This document shows positions 44,039 through 52,447 of a stretch of 64,000 bases of DNA, in pieces. Where the stretch lies: positions 4,030,001-4,094,000 of the forward strand of contig AP018280.1 in assembly GCA_004296455.1 (NCBI GenBank), given 5' to 3'. The position numbers and the translations under genes are program-made. Numbering within the stretch: position 1 is the first letter of the stretch; the number at the start of each line of letters is the position of its first letter. Origin of the DNA: Calothrix sp. NIES-4101. Its GTDB lineage: Bacteria > Cyanobacteriota > Cyanobacteriia > Cyanobacteriales > Nostocaceae. The notes below the pieces were generated by a model. It was given only the letters and a program-made list of their open reading frames with translations, was not told the origin of the DNA and did no database searches.

Positions 44039-46672
44039 ATGATTAAACTCAATTTTAGTAATAAATGGAAATCTTTAATTACTCTCGCATTAATAACCTC
44101 TTTAATCTGTACTAATATTCCTGTTATTGCCAAAGTTTCAACAAATAATTCTGCTGCCGATCGCCATAATCTAACCCAAAATACAATAATCCAAAATCCA
44201 GATGATTTACTGCAACAGGGAAAATTACTATATGATGCAGGAAAATTTGCTGATGCAGTTAAACTTTTGCAACAAGCTGTTGACAATTATCGTAGCCAAG
44301 GTAATAAATCATCGCAAGCAGTAGGGTTAAGCAATATCGCTCTAGCTTATCAAAAATTGGGCTTGTGGCAAGATGCAAATCGAGCGGTGACAGAAAGTTT
44401 GCAATTACTAGAAAATAGCAAACCAAATCTTGTGGTTTTAGCGCAAACATTAGACATTCAAGGCGGCATTCAACTAGAATTAGGACAAGCAGAACAAGCA
44501 CTCTTCACTTGGCAACGCTCAGAAGCAATATATAAACAGATTAATAATCAAAATGGTGTTGTGGGTAGTCGTATCAACCAAGCACAGGCATGGCAGATAT
44601 TAGGATTTTATCGGCGATCGCTCAATTTCTTAACTGATTTAAAAGCACAATTACAATTACAACCAAAATCTTCAACCAAAGCGATCGAGTTGCGTTCCTT
44701 GGGAGAGGCTTTACAATTAACAGGAGACTTACAGCAATCCCGTCAATTATTGCAACAAAGTTTAGAAATTGCCCAAAGTTTGCAGTTGAAACCAGAGATA
44801 AGCGCGACACTATTCAGTCTCGGTAATAATGCTAGAGCACAAAATGACATCAAAGCAGCTTTAAACTATTACCAACAAGCTGCCCAAGTAGCGCCAGATA
44901 ACATTACTCAAGTACAAGCAAATATAAATCAGTTAAGTTTGCTTCTGGGTACAAAACAGCGATCGCTAGCTGAGGCACTGTTACTACAAATAAAAACCCA
45001 ACTTGCTAGCTTGCCTCCCAGCCAATCGGCAGTTTATGCGCGTATCCAATTCGCACAGAACTTAATGAAGATGGGCAATACAAGTACAGAGACAGCCAAA
45101 ATACTAGCTGATTCAGTCGAACAAGCCAGAGTTTTAGCAGATAAGCGGGCAGAATCCTATGCGATCGGTACTTTGGGTAATTTATACGAACAAACTCAAC
45201 AGTGGAAAAATTCACAAGACTTGACTCAACAGGCTTTATTTTTAGCCCAAACTATTAATGCACCAGATATCTCCTATCGCTGGAATTGGCAATTAGGAAG
45301 GTTATTAAAACAACAGGGAAATATTCTCGGTGCAATTTCTGCCTATGATACTGCGATTAGTGAATTGCAGTACCTTCGCAGCGATTTAGTTGCAGTGAAT
45401 CGTGATATCCAATTTGACTTTAAAGAAAGTATCGAACCTGTATACAGACAGTCTGTAGAATTGCTATTAATGTCTTCAGAATCTAACCCAAAATCTAATC
45501 TTAAAATGGGAATTAGAGAACAAAATACAGAAGAAAATTTAGAAAAAGCCAGACAAAGAATAGAATCTTTACAACTTGCAGAACTTGACAATTTCTTTCG
45601 TCAAGCTTGCATTAATGCCCAAACAGTCGTGCTTGACAAAATTGTGGACAAAGATAATCCCACATCTGCAATTGTTTACCCAATCATTTTACCAAATCAA
45701 CTACAGGTTATCGTCAAAATTCCCCAACAAGAACTCAAATCCTATCAAGTTAATATTAACCAACAAGAAATCGACAATAAATTAGCACAACTTCAAGACT
45801 ATTTGTTAGAACCAGATCGCACGGAAGAAGTGCAAACTATGTTACAAGAAGTCTATAGTTGGTTAATCAAGCCAGAAATGGAGTTGGATTTTGCTAAACA
45901 TCAAGTTAACACCCTCGTATTTGTATTAGATGGAGCTTTGCGAAATATCCCAATGGCTGCATTATACGATGGGCAAAAATATCTAGTCGAAAAATATGCT
46001 GTTGCTTTAAGTTTGGGGCTGCAATTACTCGCTCCCAAACCCCTAGCTAAAGAACCCCTCAATGTTTTAGCAGCAGGTTTAGTTCAGCCACCACCAGCCT
46101 ACTCTAAATTTCCATCCCTACCAGGAATTAAATCTGAGTTTAATCTAATTTCCCAAACGGGGATATCTACGAAACAACTGCTCGACAAAGACTTTACTAG
46201 TACAAACCTAGAAAAAAACGTCAACACAACACCATTGAATGTGTTGCATTTAGCTACCCACGGACAATTTAGCTCCCGTCCGGAGAATACTTTTATATTA
46301 GCCAATGATGGTCCAATCGATGTTTTCAGATTCGATAGTTTACTACGTCGTCAAGGAGAAACCAACAGTCAAAGCCTGGAAATGCTGGTGTTAAGTGCCT
46401 GTCAAACCGCATCCGGTGATAATCGCGCCACACTAGGTTTAGCAGGAGCATCCATAAAAGCAGGGGCACGTAGTACTTTAGCCTCACTGTGGCATATTAA
46501 CGATAATTCCACAGCAATTTTAATTGGCGAATTTTACCGAGAACTAGTTAAGAATAAGGTGACAAAAGCCGAAGCTCTACGGCGTGCCCAGGTAAAATTA
46601 CTCAAAGATTATCCTAATTATAGTCGTCCTGGTTTTTGGGCACCTTACATACTAGTTGGTAATTGGCTGTAA
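44039..46672 (+). CDS. TPR-CHAT protein with signal-like N-terminus
   Basis: An 877-residue protein. A hydrophobic N-terminal segment (LITLALITSLICTNIPVIA) suggests export or anchoring. About eight to ten tetratricopeptide repeats follow (for example LLQQGKLLYDAGKFADAVKLLQQAVDNYRSQGN). The C-terminal CHAT domain carries H741 (LATHGQF) and C788 (LSACQTASG), with the standard LGLAGASIKAGARSTLASLWHIND ending. Cyanobacterial genomes often pair this architecture with haemagglutinin-like secreted proteins, as here. If the N-terminus is a real signal peptide, the protease would act in the periplasm on such proteins; this is inference. Confidence 0.92.
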   Translation: MIKLNFSNKWKSLITLALITSLICTNIPVIAKVSTNNSAADRHNLTQNTIIQNPDDLLQQGKLLYDAGKFADAVKLLQQAVDNYRSQGNKSSQAVGLSNIALAYQKLGLWQDANRAVTESLQLLENSKPNLVVLAQTLDIQGGIQLELGQAEQALFTWQRSEAIYKQINNQNGVVGSRINQAQAWQILGFYRRSLNFLTDLKAQLQLQPKSSTKAIELRSLGEALQLTGDLQQSRQLLQQSLEIAQSLQLKPEISATLFSLGNNARAQNDIKAALNYYQQAAQVAPDNITQVQANINQLSLLLGTKQRSLAEALLLQIKTQLASLPPSQSAVYARIQFAQNLMKMGNTSTETAKILADSVEQARVLADKRAESYAIGTLGNLYEQTQQWKNSQDLTQQALFLAQTINAPDISYRWNWQLGRLLKQQGNILGAISAYDTAISELQYLRSDLVAVNRDIQFDFKESIEPVYRQSVELLLMSSESNPKSNLKMGIREQNTEENLEKARQRIESLQLAELDNFFRQACINAQTVVLDKIVDKDNPTSAIVYPIILPNQLQVIVKIPQQELKSYQVNINQQEIDNKLAQLQDYLLEPDRTEEVQTMLQEVYSWLIKPEMELDFAKHQVNTLVFVLDGALRNIPMAALYDGQKYLVEKYAVALSLGLQLLAPKPLAKEPLNVLAAGLVQPPPAYSKFPSLPGIKSEFNLISQTGISTKQLLDKDFTSTNLEKNVNTTPLNVLHLATHGQFSSRPENTFILANDGPIDVFRFDSLLRRQGETNSQSLEMLVLSACQTASGDNRATLGLAGASIKAGARSTLASLWHINDNSTAILIGEFYRELVKNKVTKAEALRRAQVKLLKDYPNYSRPGFWAPYILVGNWL

Positions 46673-46697
46673 TTTTTTCAAAATATTTTGCGATTGA

Positions 46698-46728
46698 GTG
46701 CATAAGTTCAGAGATTAGTCGTAAAGAG
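46698..46728 (+). promoter_or_regulatory. Bipartite promoter-like motif 1, site E
   Basis: Plus strand GTGCATAA, 12 nt, GTCGTAAAGAG, followed by CAATAG. The spacer sequence differs from sites A-D, so the boxes, not the whole region, are conserved. It lies 53 nt before the exported-protein gene at 46782. Confidence 0.72.
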
Positions 46729-46781
46729 CAATAGAAAGGAAATTAACCTTCAACAATAACTTACACACAATTAAATTTACT

Positions 46782-47252
46782 ATGAACACAAAATATTTGT
46801 TTGGTTTTCTTGCCACTTTAGGAATGATGGTTCCCTCATTTATTGGGATTTTGCATTCTGAGCCAGCAGTTTCACTCTGCACTAGTCCCAAGGAAGCTGG
46901 AAGATGGACGAGCATAGATCCAAAAGGAGACCCCTACATAATTGAGATTAACATGACGGATTGCGGTGACCAAGTACTCAATGGAGTACAGACGCAAACT
47001 CGATATGCAGTCAAAGTGTCTGTCAAACAATCATCTGGGGCTCTCTATCAGCGATCGCAGGTTGAAGGACGGCTTGTAAATTCCGGAGGAAAACGTTGGC
47101 TTTTTGCGAAAGTGCCTACCGGTGGCTACGTAGATAATATGTGGATGCGTACTGAGACCGTCGCTGGAAAAACACAACTCTACGTCAGCATTCTGCACAA
47201 ATCACTAGATAGTAAACCCGACGCGAGATCGCGGTTTTGGTACTCGAAGTGA
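46782..47252 (+). CDS. Small exported protein under motif 1
   Basis: A 156-residue protein with a signal-like N-terminus (YLFGFLATLGMMVPSFIGIL). The mature part begins around SEPAVSLC and contains CTSPKEAGRWTSIDPKGDPYIIEINMTDCGDQVLNG, a single Cys pair, then strands (RYAVKVSVKQSSGALYQRSQVEGRLVNSGGKRWLFAKVPTGGY, GKTQLYVSILHKSLDSK). The pattern of short strands with charged loops suggests a lipocalin-like or other beta-barrel fold. Function not recognised. Because it carries motif 1, it belongs with the exported proteins of 24-40 kb. Confidence 0.7.
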   Translation: MNTKYLFGFLATLGMMVPSFIGILHSEPAVSLCTSPKEAGRWTSIDPKGDPYIIEINMTDCGDQVLNGVQTQTRYAVKVSVKQSSGALYQRSQVEGRLVNSGGKRWLFAKVPTGGYVDNMWMRTETVAGKTQLYVSILHKSLDSKPDARSRFWYSK

Positions 47253-47436
47253 GGTCTAAATTTTAGAGATTGGTGAAAGTGTGGAAGTATTTCGCTCCCT
47301 CGCTTCCTAAGCACAACTAGCAAGTTCTACAAGCTGATAAGCTTGACAATCTAGATATCCCGACTGTCATCCATTGAAATGTAGTATCTTACTACTAAGT
47401 ATTGAGTGATTTATTTTACTTAAAATTAAACAAGTA

Positions 47437-48675
47437 TCAATTGCGACAAGCGGAGCTTAATGCCTCTGGCATATCGCAGTTCTGTCTCGCTCTCAAATCA
47501 TCCAAAAGCTTATCTAAGCTATGAACACTAATAGTTCTTTCAATCAGTGGACAATCCGTAGTAAAAACTTTATAGATTTCCCCCGATTCCATTTCATAAA
47601 AGTTGACAATTAATCCTTCACGTTTGGCATAACTCAGTTTTTTGATTGGTTCTGGAAGCATCTGACATACAGATTTTCTTTCCGACTCTGAGAGCATCTT
47701 CCAAGCTTCTTCTTTTACTAGTTGATATTGATACAAACCCCTCCGCACATCTGCATAATCTGAAGCGTGACGCAGTATATCTGCAAGAATTACTGCATCT
47801 TTAACTGGTGTTTGATTTTTGACTAAGATTTCTGGTTGTGCATCTATCACTTCTGCAACATCACTCTCTCGACAGTCAATATCTGACTCTTGAGATTCTT
47901 CAAGATATTCGGAGCCAGTATATTCTTTTGATTCTTCTCCATCCCTCTGCCACAGGGTTTCAAATTCTTCTTGTTTAGATTCCCTGTTTATTTTCTTAGC
48001 CACATCTCCCAAATCACTTATCAAATTTTCTTCCGCAGGCTTTGCTGCCACAAAATCATCAATTTCATCTTGGGTGATTTCGGTTTGCTGTTTTTCGTAT
48101 AAATCCTGAATAGCCATTCTCACAATACGCTGTGGTGACAATCCCGTTTGTTCTATCAACTTCTCAGTCAGCACTCCCGTTTGCTGGTCATCTTCCATAA
48201 TCTTGCCGAAGGTGTAATAGCGATTACCATCAGCTGTAGCTCGCCAATTTCCTTCTTTTTTATCTTTACTTTGGGATTTGAGAAATGCCCTTCTCTCTTC
48301 GATTAGTTCCAATACTTCAGTGCAGTTAAATTTGCGATATTCTTGCAACTCGTGAATCAATACTTTGTAGTTGCGCGAGCATAGACGTAATAGTACTGGC
48401 ACTGGTAACACAGCTAAATCTTCAGGACGATTAACGAAAGCTTGGTAATGTTCGGCAATTTTGAGCGATCGCTTTTCCTCTGTATTCCCCTTATCCCAGC
48501 CATATTCTGATAATAATGCCCGGTATCCTCGCTTGTTGTGGGTTTGCTTGCATTCGTAGAGTAGGAAAGCTGTGTGCAAATACTCCAAGGTACTTTGCTC
48601 GATATGCACCGTGGGGTTGGAGTTGACTTGATGTTGTTGTTCGTAACTTTCGGTTGCAATAGTTAGTACATTCAT
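47437..48675 (-). CDS. Unrecognised 412-residue protein of the plasmid-like block
   Basis: A mainly helical protein. Residues ~20-140 hold a helical block (STLEYLHTAFLLYECKQTHNKRGYRALLSEYGW...YKVLIHELQEYR...). Residues ~175-195 look like a helix-turn-helix-like unit (LTEKLIEQTGLSPQRIVRMAIQDLYEKQQ). An acidic linker (residues ~225-285) and a C-terminal domain (KDAVILADILRHASDYADVRRGLYQYQLVKEEAWKMLSESERKSV) follow. No enzyme motif is seen. It is followed upstream by a duplicated-HTH gene. Replication or plasmid-maintenance roles are possible but not supported by a named family. Confidence 0.6.
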   Translation of the reverse strand: MNVLTIATESYEQQHQVNSNPTVHIEQSTLEYLHTAFLLYECKQTHNKRGYRALLSEYGWDKGNTEEKRSLKIAEHYQAFVNRPEDLAVLPVPVLLRLCSRNYKVLIHELQEYRKFNCTEVLELIEERRAFLKSQSKDKKEGNWRATADGNRYYTFGKIMEDDQQTGVLTEKLIEQTGLSPQRIVRMAIQDLYEKQQTEITQDEIDDFVAAKPAEENLISDLGDVAKKINRESKQEEFETLWQRDGEESKEYTGSEYLEESQESDIDCRESDVAEVIDAQPEILVKNQTPVKDAVILADILRHASDYADVRRGLYQYQLVKEEAWKMLSESERKSVCQMLPEPIKKLSYAKREGLIVNFYEMESGEIYKVFTTDCPLIERTISVHSLDKLLDDLRARQNCDMPEALSSACRN

Positions 48676-48765
48676 GGTAGATTCGCTTTGCTTTTATTTG
48701 ATTCTTGGTCTGTGCAAAAGACCAATTTCTCTAATTTGACCAACTTGAATAGCTGAAAAGATAAC

Positions 48766-49356
48766 TCAGGCTGCTTTGTGCCATGTGTTCGATGTTCGCG
48801 CTTGGGAAATCGCAGCCAGAGCGTAAGCCAAGGTGTGTTTGTGGATGCGGGGCATTTTGCTGAATGAGATGTCTTGTCCCCATTTTTGTACCGAACGAGT
48901 GCCAACATGGAGAACTTGCGTGAGAATTTTGATACAACTTTTATGAAAATCACTGTGAGAAACAGCCCTTAATTTTTGCTGCTCGGTTAAGCCATTGAGA
49001 AGAATTGTTTCCAAGAAAGTCTGAGGGTTAATTTGGGGTGGAATATAGCGACCATCAATGATATTTACAATCTCCTTCGAGCTCATACCACCAGCATGTA
49101 CGTAAGCCAGCCCGATTTTGCAATAGTTGGGTATTCCTTCAAAATTAAGGTCATTTCCCCAATTACGTACTGTCGCTCTCTCTACGTTAAAAATCGAGCT
49201 TAATACGGTGACGCAATTCTTACGATATTGGGAATTAGTTTCTTCCTCCCAAATCGATTCGGGACTAAATTCAGCAATCCCAAAGCAGTAACGCAGAAAT
49301 TGTCGTGGTTCTAGCCCTTGACTTGGCAGAAGTTGGAGAACATGTAAGTGGTTCAT
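48766..49356 (-). CDS. Protein with two tandem HTH-like repeats
   Basis: About 196 residues from the ATG at 49356 (MNHLHVLQLLPSQGLEPRQFLRYCF). The two halves repeat one another: RKNCVTVLSSIFNVERATVRNWGNDLNFEGIPNYCKIGLAYVHA and HKSCIKILTQVLHVGTRSVQKWGQDISFSKMPRIHKHTLAYALA. Each has an HTH-like VxxxTV/RNW core and a closing A-rich helix. A DNA-binding, perhaps origin- or operator-binding, role is inferred. It is divergent from the RHH-like gene at 49480; the 123-bp gap holds TATAGCATC / TATAGCAGCATC direct repeats. Confidence 0.65.
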   Translation of the reverse strand: MNHLHVLQLLPSQGLEPRQFLRYCFGIAEFSPESIWEEETNSQYRKNCVTVLSSIFNVERATVRNWGNDLNFEGIPNYCKIGLAYVHAGGMSSKEIVNIIDGRYIPPQINPQTFLETILLNGLTEQQKLRAVSHSDFHKSCIKILTQVLHVGTRSVQKWGQDISFSKMPRIHKHTLAYALAAISQARTSNTWHKAA

Positions 49357-49479
49357 AATACTTGGCTCTTGTTTACAAAATTCACATCGCAATAAGTACA
49401 TCTCATTGAAAAATATTGTACATCTATATAGCATCTTTATAGCAGCATCTATCAGTGAGGATTGAAGGTAGGATAAAAC

Positions 49480-49692
49480 ATGAAATCTAGAAGAAAAGTA
49501 ATTGTGAGCAAAAGGATAAGCGTTTCAATTCCAGATTTAACCCATGAAAAACTACAAAGGTGGGCTGATATTGAGGGCACCAACCTTGCCGATTTAGCAT
49601 CTTATCTGTTGCGTAGAGAGGTTGAAATAGCTGAAAAAGAAGGAAGGCTTAAGTCTCCAGAGGAAAAAGCAAATAACAATACCCAGAATTAG
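49480..49692 (+). CDS. Ribbon-helix-helix-like small protein
   Basis: A 70-residue protein: KRISVSIPDLTHEKLQRWADIEGTNLADLASYLLRREVEIAEKEG matches the ribbon-helix-helix order (a basic strand, then two helices). By family these are dimeric DNA-binding repressors. It stands alone, with no toxin gene behind it. It is probably an autoregulator or a regulator of the block at 51-58 kb. Confidence 0.72.
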   Translation: MKSRRKVIVSKRISVSIPDLTHEKLQRWADIEGTNLADLASYLLRREVEIAEKEGRLKSPEEKANNNTQN

Positions 49693-50080
49693 TCCTTTTG
49701 TGTTAGCGAAGCCGCATTTATCGCTTCCGGACTTGGTACAACTTTTAGCTGCGAAAAAGCCTATTGGTTCAAAGTTTTGTGGTCTAAGCAGGTTTCTCTG
49801 TTGGACTGCAAAACAGGATTGAACAGTTAAAAGCAGTTCATTCATACTCCAAAACTCAAATGGCAAGAGAAAAGATCGAATAGATTGTTAACTTGTTACA
49901 ACTTCGCAAGCACTAGACTTTCCTTGGGAAAGCAACATCTTTCCGAAAGCGAAAATTACATCGATCGCGAAGAATTGATCTGATTCTACCATTTGTTCAT
50001 GAACAATAATGTACGTGAACATAAATTTTTGAATGATTGTCGTGGCACTATTTGATTAAAGAACTAATGTTCATGATTAA
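49693..50080. other. Intergenic region with GTTCATGAAC palindromes
   Basis: The left 280 bp shows no credible gene. The right end has operator-like repeats (see 49993-50077) directly before the next RHH gene. Confidence 0.5.
49993..50077. promoter_or_regulatory. Operator-like palindrome cluster before RHH gene
   Basis: TTGTTCATGAACAA (49993-50006) is a perfect 14-bp palindrome. A GTGAACAT at 50014-50021 and an ATGTTCATGA at 50068-50077 repeat the half-site. The last one lies 3 bp before the start codon of the RHH gene at 50081, which suggests autorepression. Confidence 0.65.
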
Positions 50081-50299
50081 ATGCACGCCAAAAACGAAAG
50101 AGGAAAAAGAGGAAAAGGCGACTATACACAGGTTTCAGGGTATATTCCGAAAAATCTGGCGATCGCGTTTAAGACTACTTGTGCAGCAAGGGAGCTAACC
50201 CAATCGGAAGCTTTGGAGAACTTGATCGGTGAGTGGTTGGAACGTGAAGGAGTTGATATTGAAGCGTTTACCCCAAAGCAAAGTCAAAAGGAAACTTAA
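50081..50299 (+). CDS. Ribbon-helix-helix-like regulator
   Basis: A 72-residue protein: a basic start (KNERGKRGKGDYTQVSGYIPKNLAIAFKTTCAARELTQSEALENLIGEWLEREG) with a strand, then two helices, as in CopG/RHH plasmid regulators. It has a palindromic operator cluster directly upstream. Together with the 49480 protein it supports a plasmid-like origin for the block. Target beyond its own promoter is unknown. Confidence 0.72.
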   Translation: MHAKNERGKRGKGDYTQVSGYIPKNLAIAFKTTCAARELTQSEALENLIGEWLEREGVDIEAFTPKQSQKET

Positions 50300-51009
50300 A
50301 ATTGGGATATTAGTTTGGGGTATTAGTTTATTTCTGGGTTTCCTTAGCCTAAATTAGATATTTTCGTAGGCTTGCAAGCGATCGCATAGCTGATGCACCG
50401 AGAAGAAGCACAGTTTTTACAGAGTTTTGACTCACTACACCCTGCGGGAAATTTTCTCTACATCATTGTCCTGTGTTTTGAGAGAAGCTTCACTCGAACA
50501 AACAATTTCTGCACTTTAAGTCTGATCAATATAAGTAGACCGGTGTTAAAAATTGTCGTTATAGCAAGGCAGGAGGGAAGAGGTTTTCAAGTCAGTTTAC
50601 TTTTCGTTACATACTACTCTACGAGAAGCCGCTCCGCCTCTACGGTTTATTTGCACCGTTCTACTTAGATGATTGAATTCGTGACTGAAAATAGATTTGG
50701 ATAGGAAATGTTCGAGTTACGAATATTTTTACTTTTTTGGGCGATACTGCAATTACTGTCAATTTGGGAATATCAAAAATATTTGCTATTTGATGAATTA
50801 TAGATACAAATATAGTTGCAATACTATTAATCAATATATAACCTGACAAGTGTCGATTCATACGGTAAGTTAACTCAACTTTAGTTGAGCTAAACATAAA
50901 CAAAATCGATTGGGATTGTGAATTATTTTTTTATTCACAAATCATAGAGTACAACTTCAGTTTTAGTTGTATGAAATCAGGAATAATACTCAGTTGTAAT
51001 TGAGTGAGC
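50300..51009. other. Intergenic region with AGTTG-type inverted repeats at its end
   Basis: About 700 bp without a credible gene; a 91-codon frame at 50393 looks like chance. The final 140 bp holds three inverted repeats (see 50874-51005). A short dispersed repeat with GAGAAGCCGCTCCGCCTC lies near 50630. Confidence 0.5.
50874..51005. promoter_or_regulatory. Three inverted repeats upstream of the FtsK-type operon
   Basis: CTCAACTTTAGTTGAG (50874-50889, perfect), ACAACT-N8-AGTTGT (50951-50970) and ACTCA-N8-TGAGT (50988-51005). All contain AGTTG or CAACT half-sites. They lie directly before the first gene of the operon (51010) and could be operators for one of the RHH or HTH proteins encoded nearby. 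Confidence 0.55.
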
Positions 51010-51408
51010 ATGGCATATGAAAACATAATCTATACACAAAAAACACTGGCTCAAAGGTACGGAATTTCCATCGCGGCTTTGCAACGTTGGTATCCTTTTG
51101 CGGGAATTGTCAAACCGAAAAAACGAGGTGGATATTTTGATTCTGCAACTGTTGAGATAGCAGATATTTTCTACGTTGCTATCAAAATTCGGCGATTGAC
51201 ATTTGAAGAGTATTTAAAGCAAGTAATCCCTGCGGGGGGTTTGGATGTTTACTTGCAAAAAGTAAATAATATGAGCCTGTATGAGTTTTTAACCAAATTC
51301 ATTTCTCCGCAAGAAAGAGAAAACGAAATTGTCCAAGCAGTAATTAGGAGAATAGAACGACATGAAGCATATAAATCAGCTAGCTATTCAGCTACAAATA
51401 TCGCCTGA
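51010..51408 (+). CDS. MerR-like HTH protein, first gene of the operon
   Basis: About 132 residues from the ATG at 51010 (a GTG two codons earlier is possible). The N-terminus YTQKTLAQRYGISIAALQRWYPFAGIVKPKKRGGYFDSATVEIADIF has the MerR/excisionase-type winged helix pattern (AQRYGIS..ALQRWY.....P.....GG.YFD). A helical tail follows (FEEYLKQVIPAGGLDVYLQKV). A DNA-binding regulator or relaxosome-type accessory protein is likely. It overlaps the next gene by 47 bp. Confidence 0.7.
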   Translation: MAYENIIYTQKTLAQRYGISIAALQRWYPFAGIVKPKKRGGYFDSATVEIADIFYVAIKIRRLTFEEYLKQVIPAGGLDVYLQKVNNMSLYEFLTKFISPQERENEIVQAVIRRIERHEAYKSASYSATNIA

Positions 51409-51961
51409 AGTAGTTCGCAATATCTGCCAAATTCTCGATTTAGAAATAAGTGGAGATACGGTTAGCGAACAGATCGAGTTGCAATTGGTGAATTTAAAAG
51501 CTGCTGCAACTAAAGAAAATATGACATTGGAGGAAGCAGCACAACATTTATTGGAAATGCGGGAAACTCGCAGCACTCCCGACGAACAACACCGTTTCAA
51601 CAAACGCGATTACATCAAGCAACGCTTTGGAGTCGATCCAGAAACCGCAGCACCAGATAGTTTTGTGGGAATGCTCTACCAAGACACCCATCGTGGTACT
51701 CAATTGGGAGAATTGCGTCATAAAGTTGTTCTGGAAACTTCGACTTTGGCTTTGGAAGAATTTGTATTTAATGGAACAGGTCATAATTTGAACCTAGATG
51801 AATACACTCAAGCCCAAGAACGTATAAATTCGCGCATCGACAATGATTTTTTCGCCAAGGTCAACTGGGGAGAAAACAATTCGCAAGTCGCAATTCGCGG
51901 TTCGCAGTTGAAACAGTTGAAGTCCTCGCAGACGAAAACCGGACAATCTCCGAAGAAGTAG
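51362..51961 (+). CDS. HTH-like protein, probably the N-terminal half of a frameshifted gene
   Basis: A 199-residue frame. The N-terminus (INQLAIQLQISPEVVRNICQILDL) looks like a helix-turn-helix; a long helical region follows. A four-unit heptanucleotide repeat (51880-51907) then enters the coding sequence. After it the frame ends in an atypical basic tail (LKQLKSSQTKTGQSPKK), while another frame gives a coherent VETVEVLADENRTISEEVVAQ that runs into the 51970 gene. This suggests that the repeat shifted the frame. The two halves together would make one protein of about 290 residues with a C-terminal membrane anchor. Confidence 0.6.
   Translation: MKHINQLAIQLQISPEVVRNICQILDLEISGDTVSEQIELQLVNLKAAATKENMTLEEAAQHLLEMRETRSTPDEQHRFNKRDYIKQRFGVDPETAAPDSFVGMLYQDTHRGTQLGELRHKVVLETSTLALEEFVFNGTGHNLNLDEYTQAQERINSRIDNDFFAKVNWGENNSQVAIRGSQLKQLKSSQTKTGQSPKK
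51880..51907 (+). repeat. STRR heptanucleotide repeat inside coding sequence
   Basis: TTCGCAA, GTCGCAA, TTCGCGG and TTCGCAG in tandem. It is the same heptamer class as at 3089 and 12809. Because seven is not a multiple of three, gain or loss of one unit changes the reading frame. Confidence 0.8.
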
Positions 51962-51969
51962 TAGCTCAA

Positions 51970-52233
51970 ATGCTACCGATTTGTTACGAATTCCGAGATG
52001 AAAGTTTACTGACTTTACGAAAAACATCGACTCTGGCAGTGTGTATAAATCTTCTTTCAGTTGTCGCTGGTACGGTACTTGGAACGTGGGTCGCCGTCCC
52101 TCCAACCCAAGAAAGGCAGCAAATTAGCAGCATTCAACCAATTTTGATTGGCGTAGGAATCGGCGAAATCATTGGGTTAATTTTGGCACTGTTATTAATT
52201 TGGACGAGAGGTGAAAATGAGCGCAGCATTTGA
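51970..52233 (+). CDS. Two-helix membrane protein, probable C-terminal half of the shifted gene
   Basis: An 87-residue frame with two membrane helices (VCINLLSVVAGTVLGTWVA and PILIGVGIGEIIGLILALLLIW). Its frame is open upstream to 51847 and reads coherently from the heptamer repeat onward. Either a separate gene from the ATG at 51970, or the 3' part of the preceding gene separated by a frameshift. It is followed immediately by the next small membrane-protein gene. Confidence 0.6.
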   Translation: MLPICYEFRDESLLTLRKTSTLAVCINLLSVVAGTVLGTWVAVPPTQERQQISSIQPILIGVGIGEIIGLILALLLIWTRGENERSI

Positions 52234-52447
52234 TTTTTTGGTAAATGCAGCAGGTGGATTCTTGATGAATTTGGGTGTTTCGGGAATGGTGGGTCAATTG
52301 ATGGGAGTTGGTGCGAGTCTTGCATTACATCCATTGTTGCTGCTGACTGGGATAATTGTTGGTGGTGCGGGGATTGCGATCGCTCGTGAACTCAACAAGC
52401 GTCCCCATCTATATTTGGTAGTCGATAACACGGGTGAGGTTTGGTAA
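52217..52447 (+). CDS. Small hydrophobic membrane protein
   Basis: About 76 residues from the ATG at 52217, preceded by GAGAGG; a GTG two codons earlier is possible. Two hydrophobic stretches (LMNLGVSGMVGQLMGVGASLAL; LLLLTGIIVGGAGIAIA) and a short polar tail (LYLVVDNTGEVW). Its stop overlaps the next ATG (TAATG). Function unknown; conjugation modules often carry such small pore-like proteins. Confidence 0.6.
   Translation: MSAAFDFLVNAAGGFLMNLGVSGMVGQLMGVGASLALHPLLLLTGIIVGGAGIAIARELNKRPHLYLVVDNTGEVW

Noticed and set aside
50393-50668. 91-codon plus-strand frame in the 700-bp gap
   Set aside because: Passes through a dispersed repeat, has no domain, and has low-quality composition.
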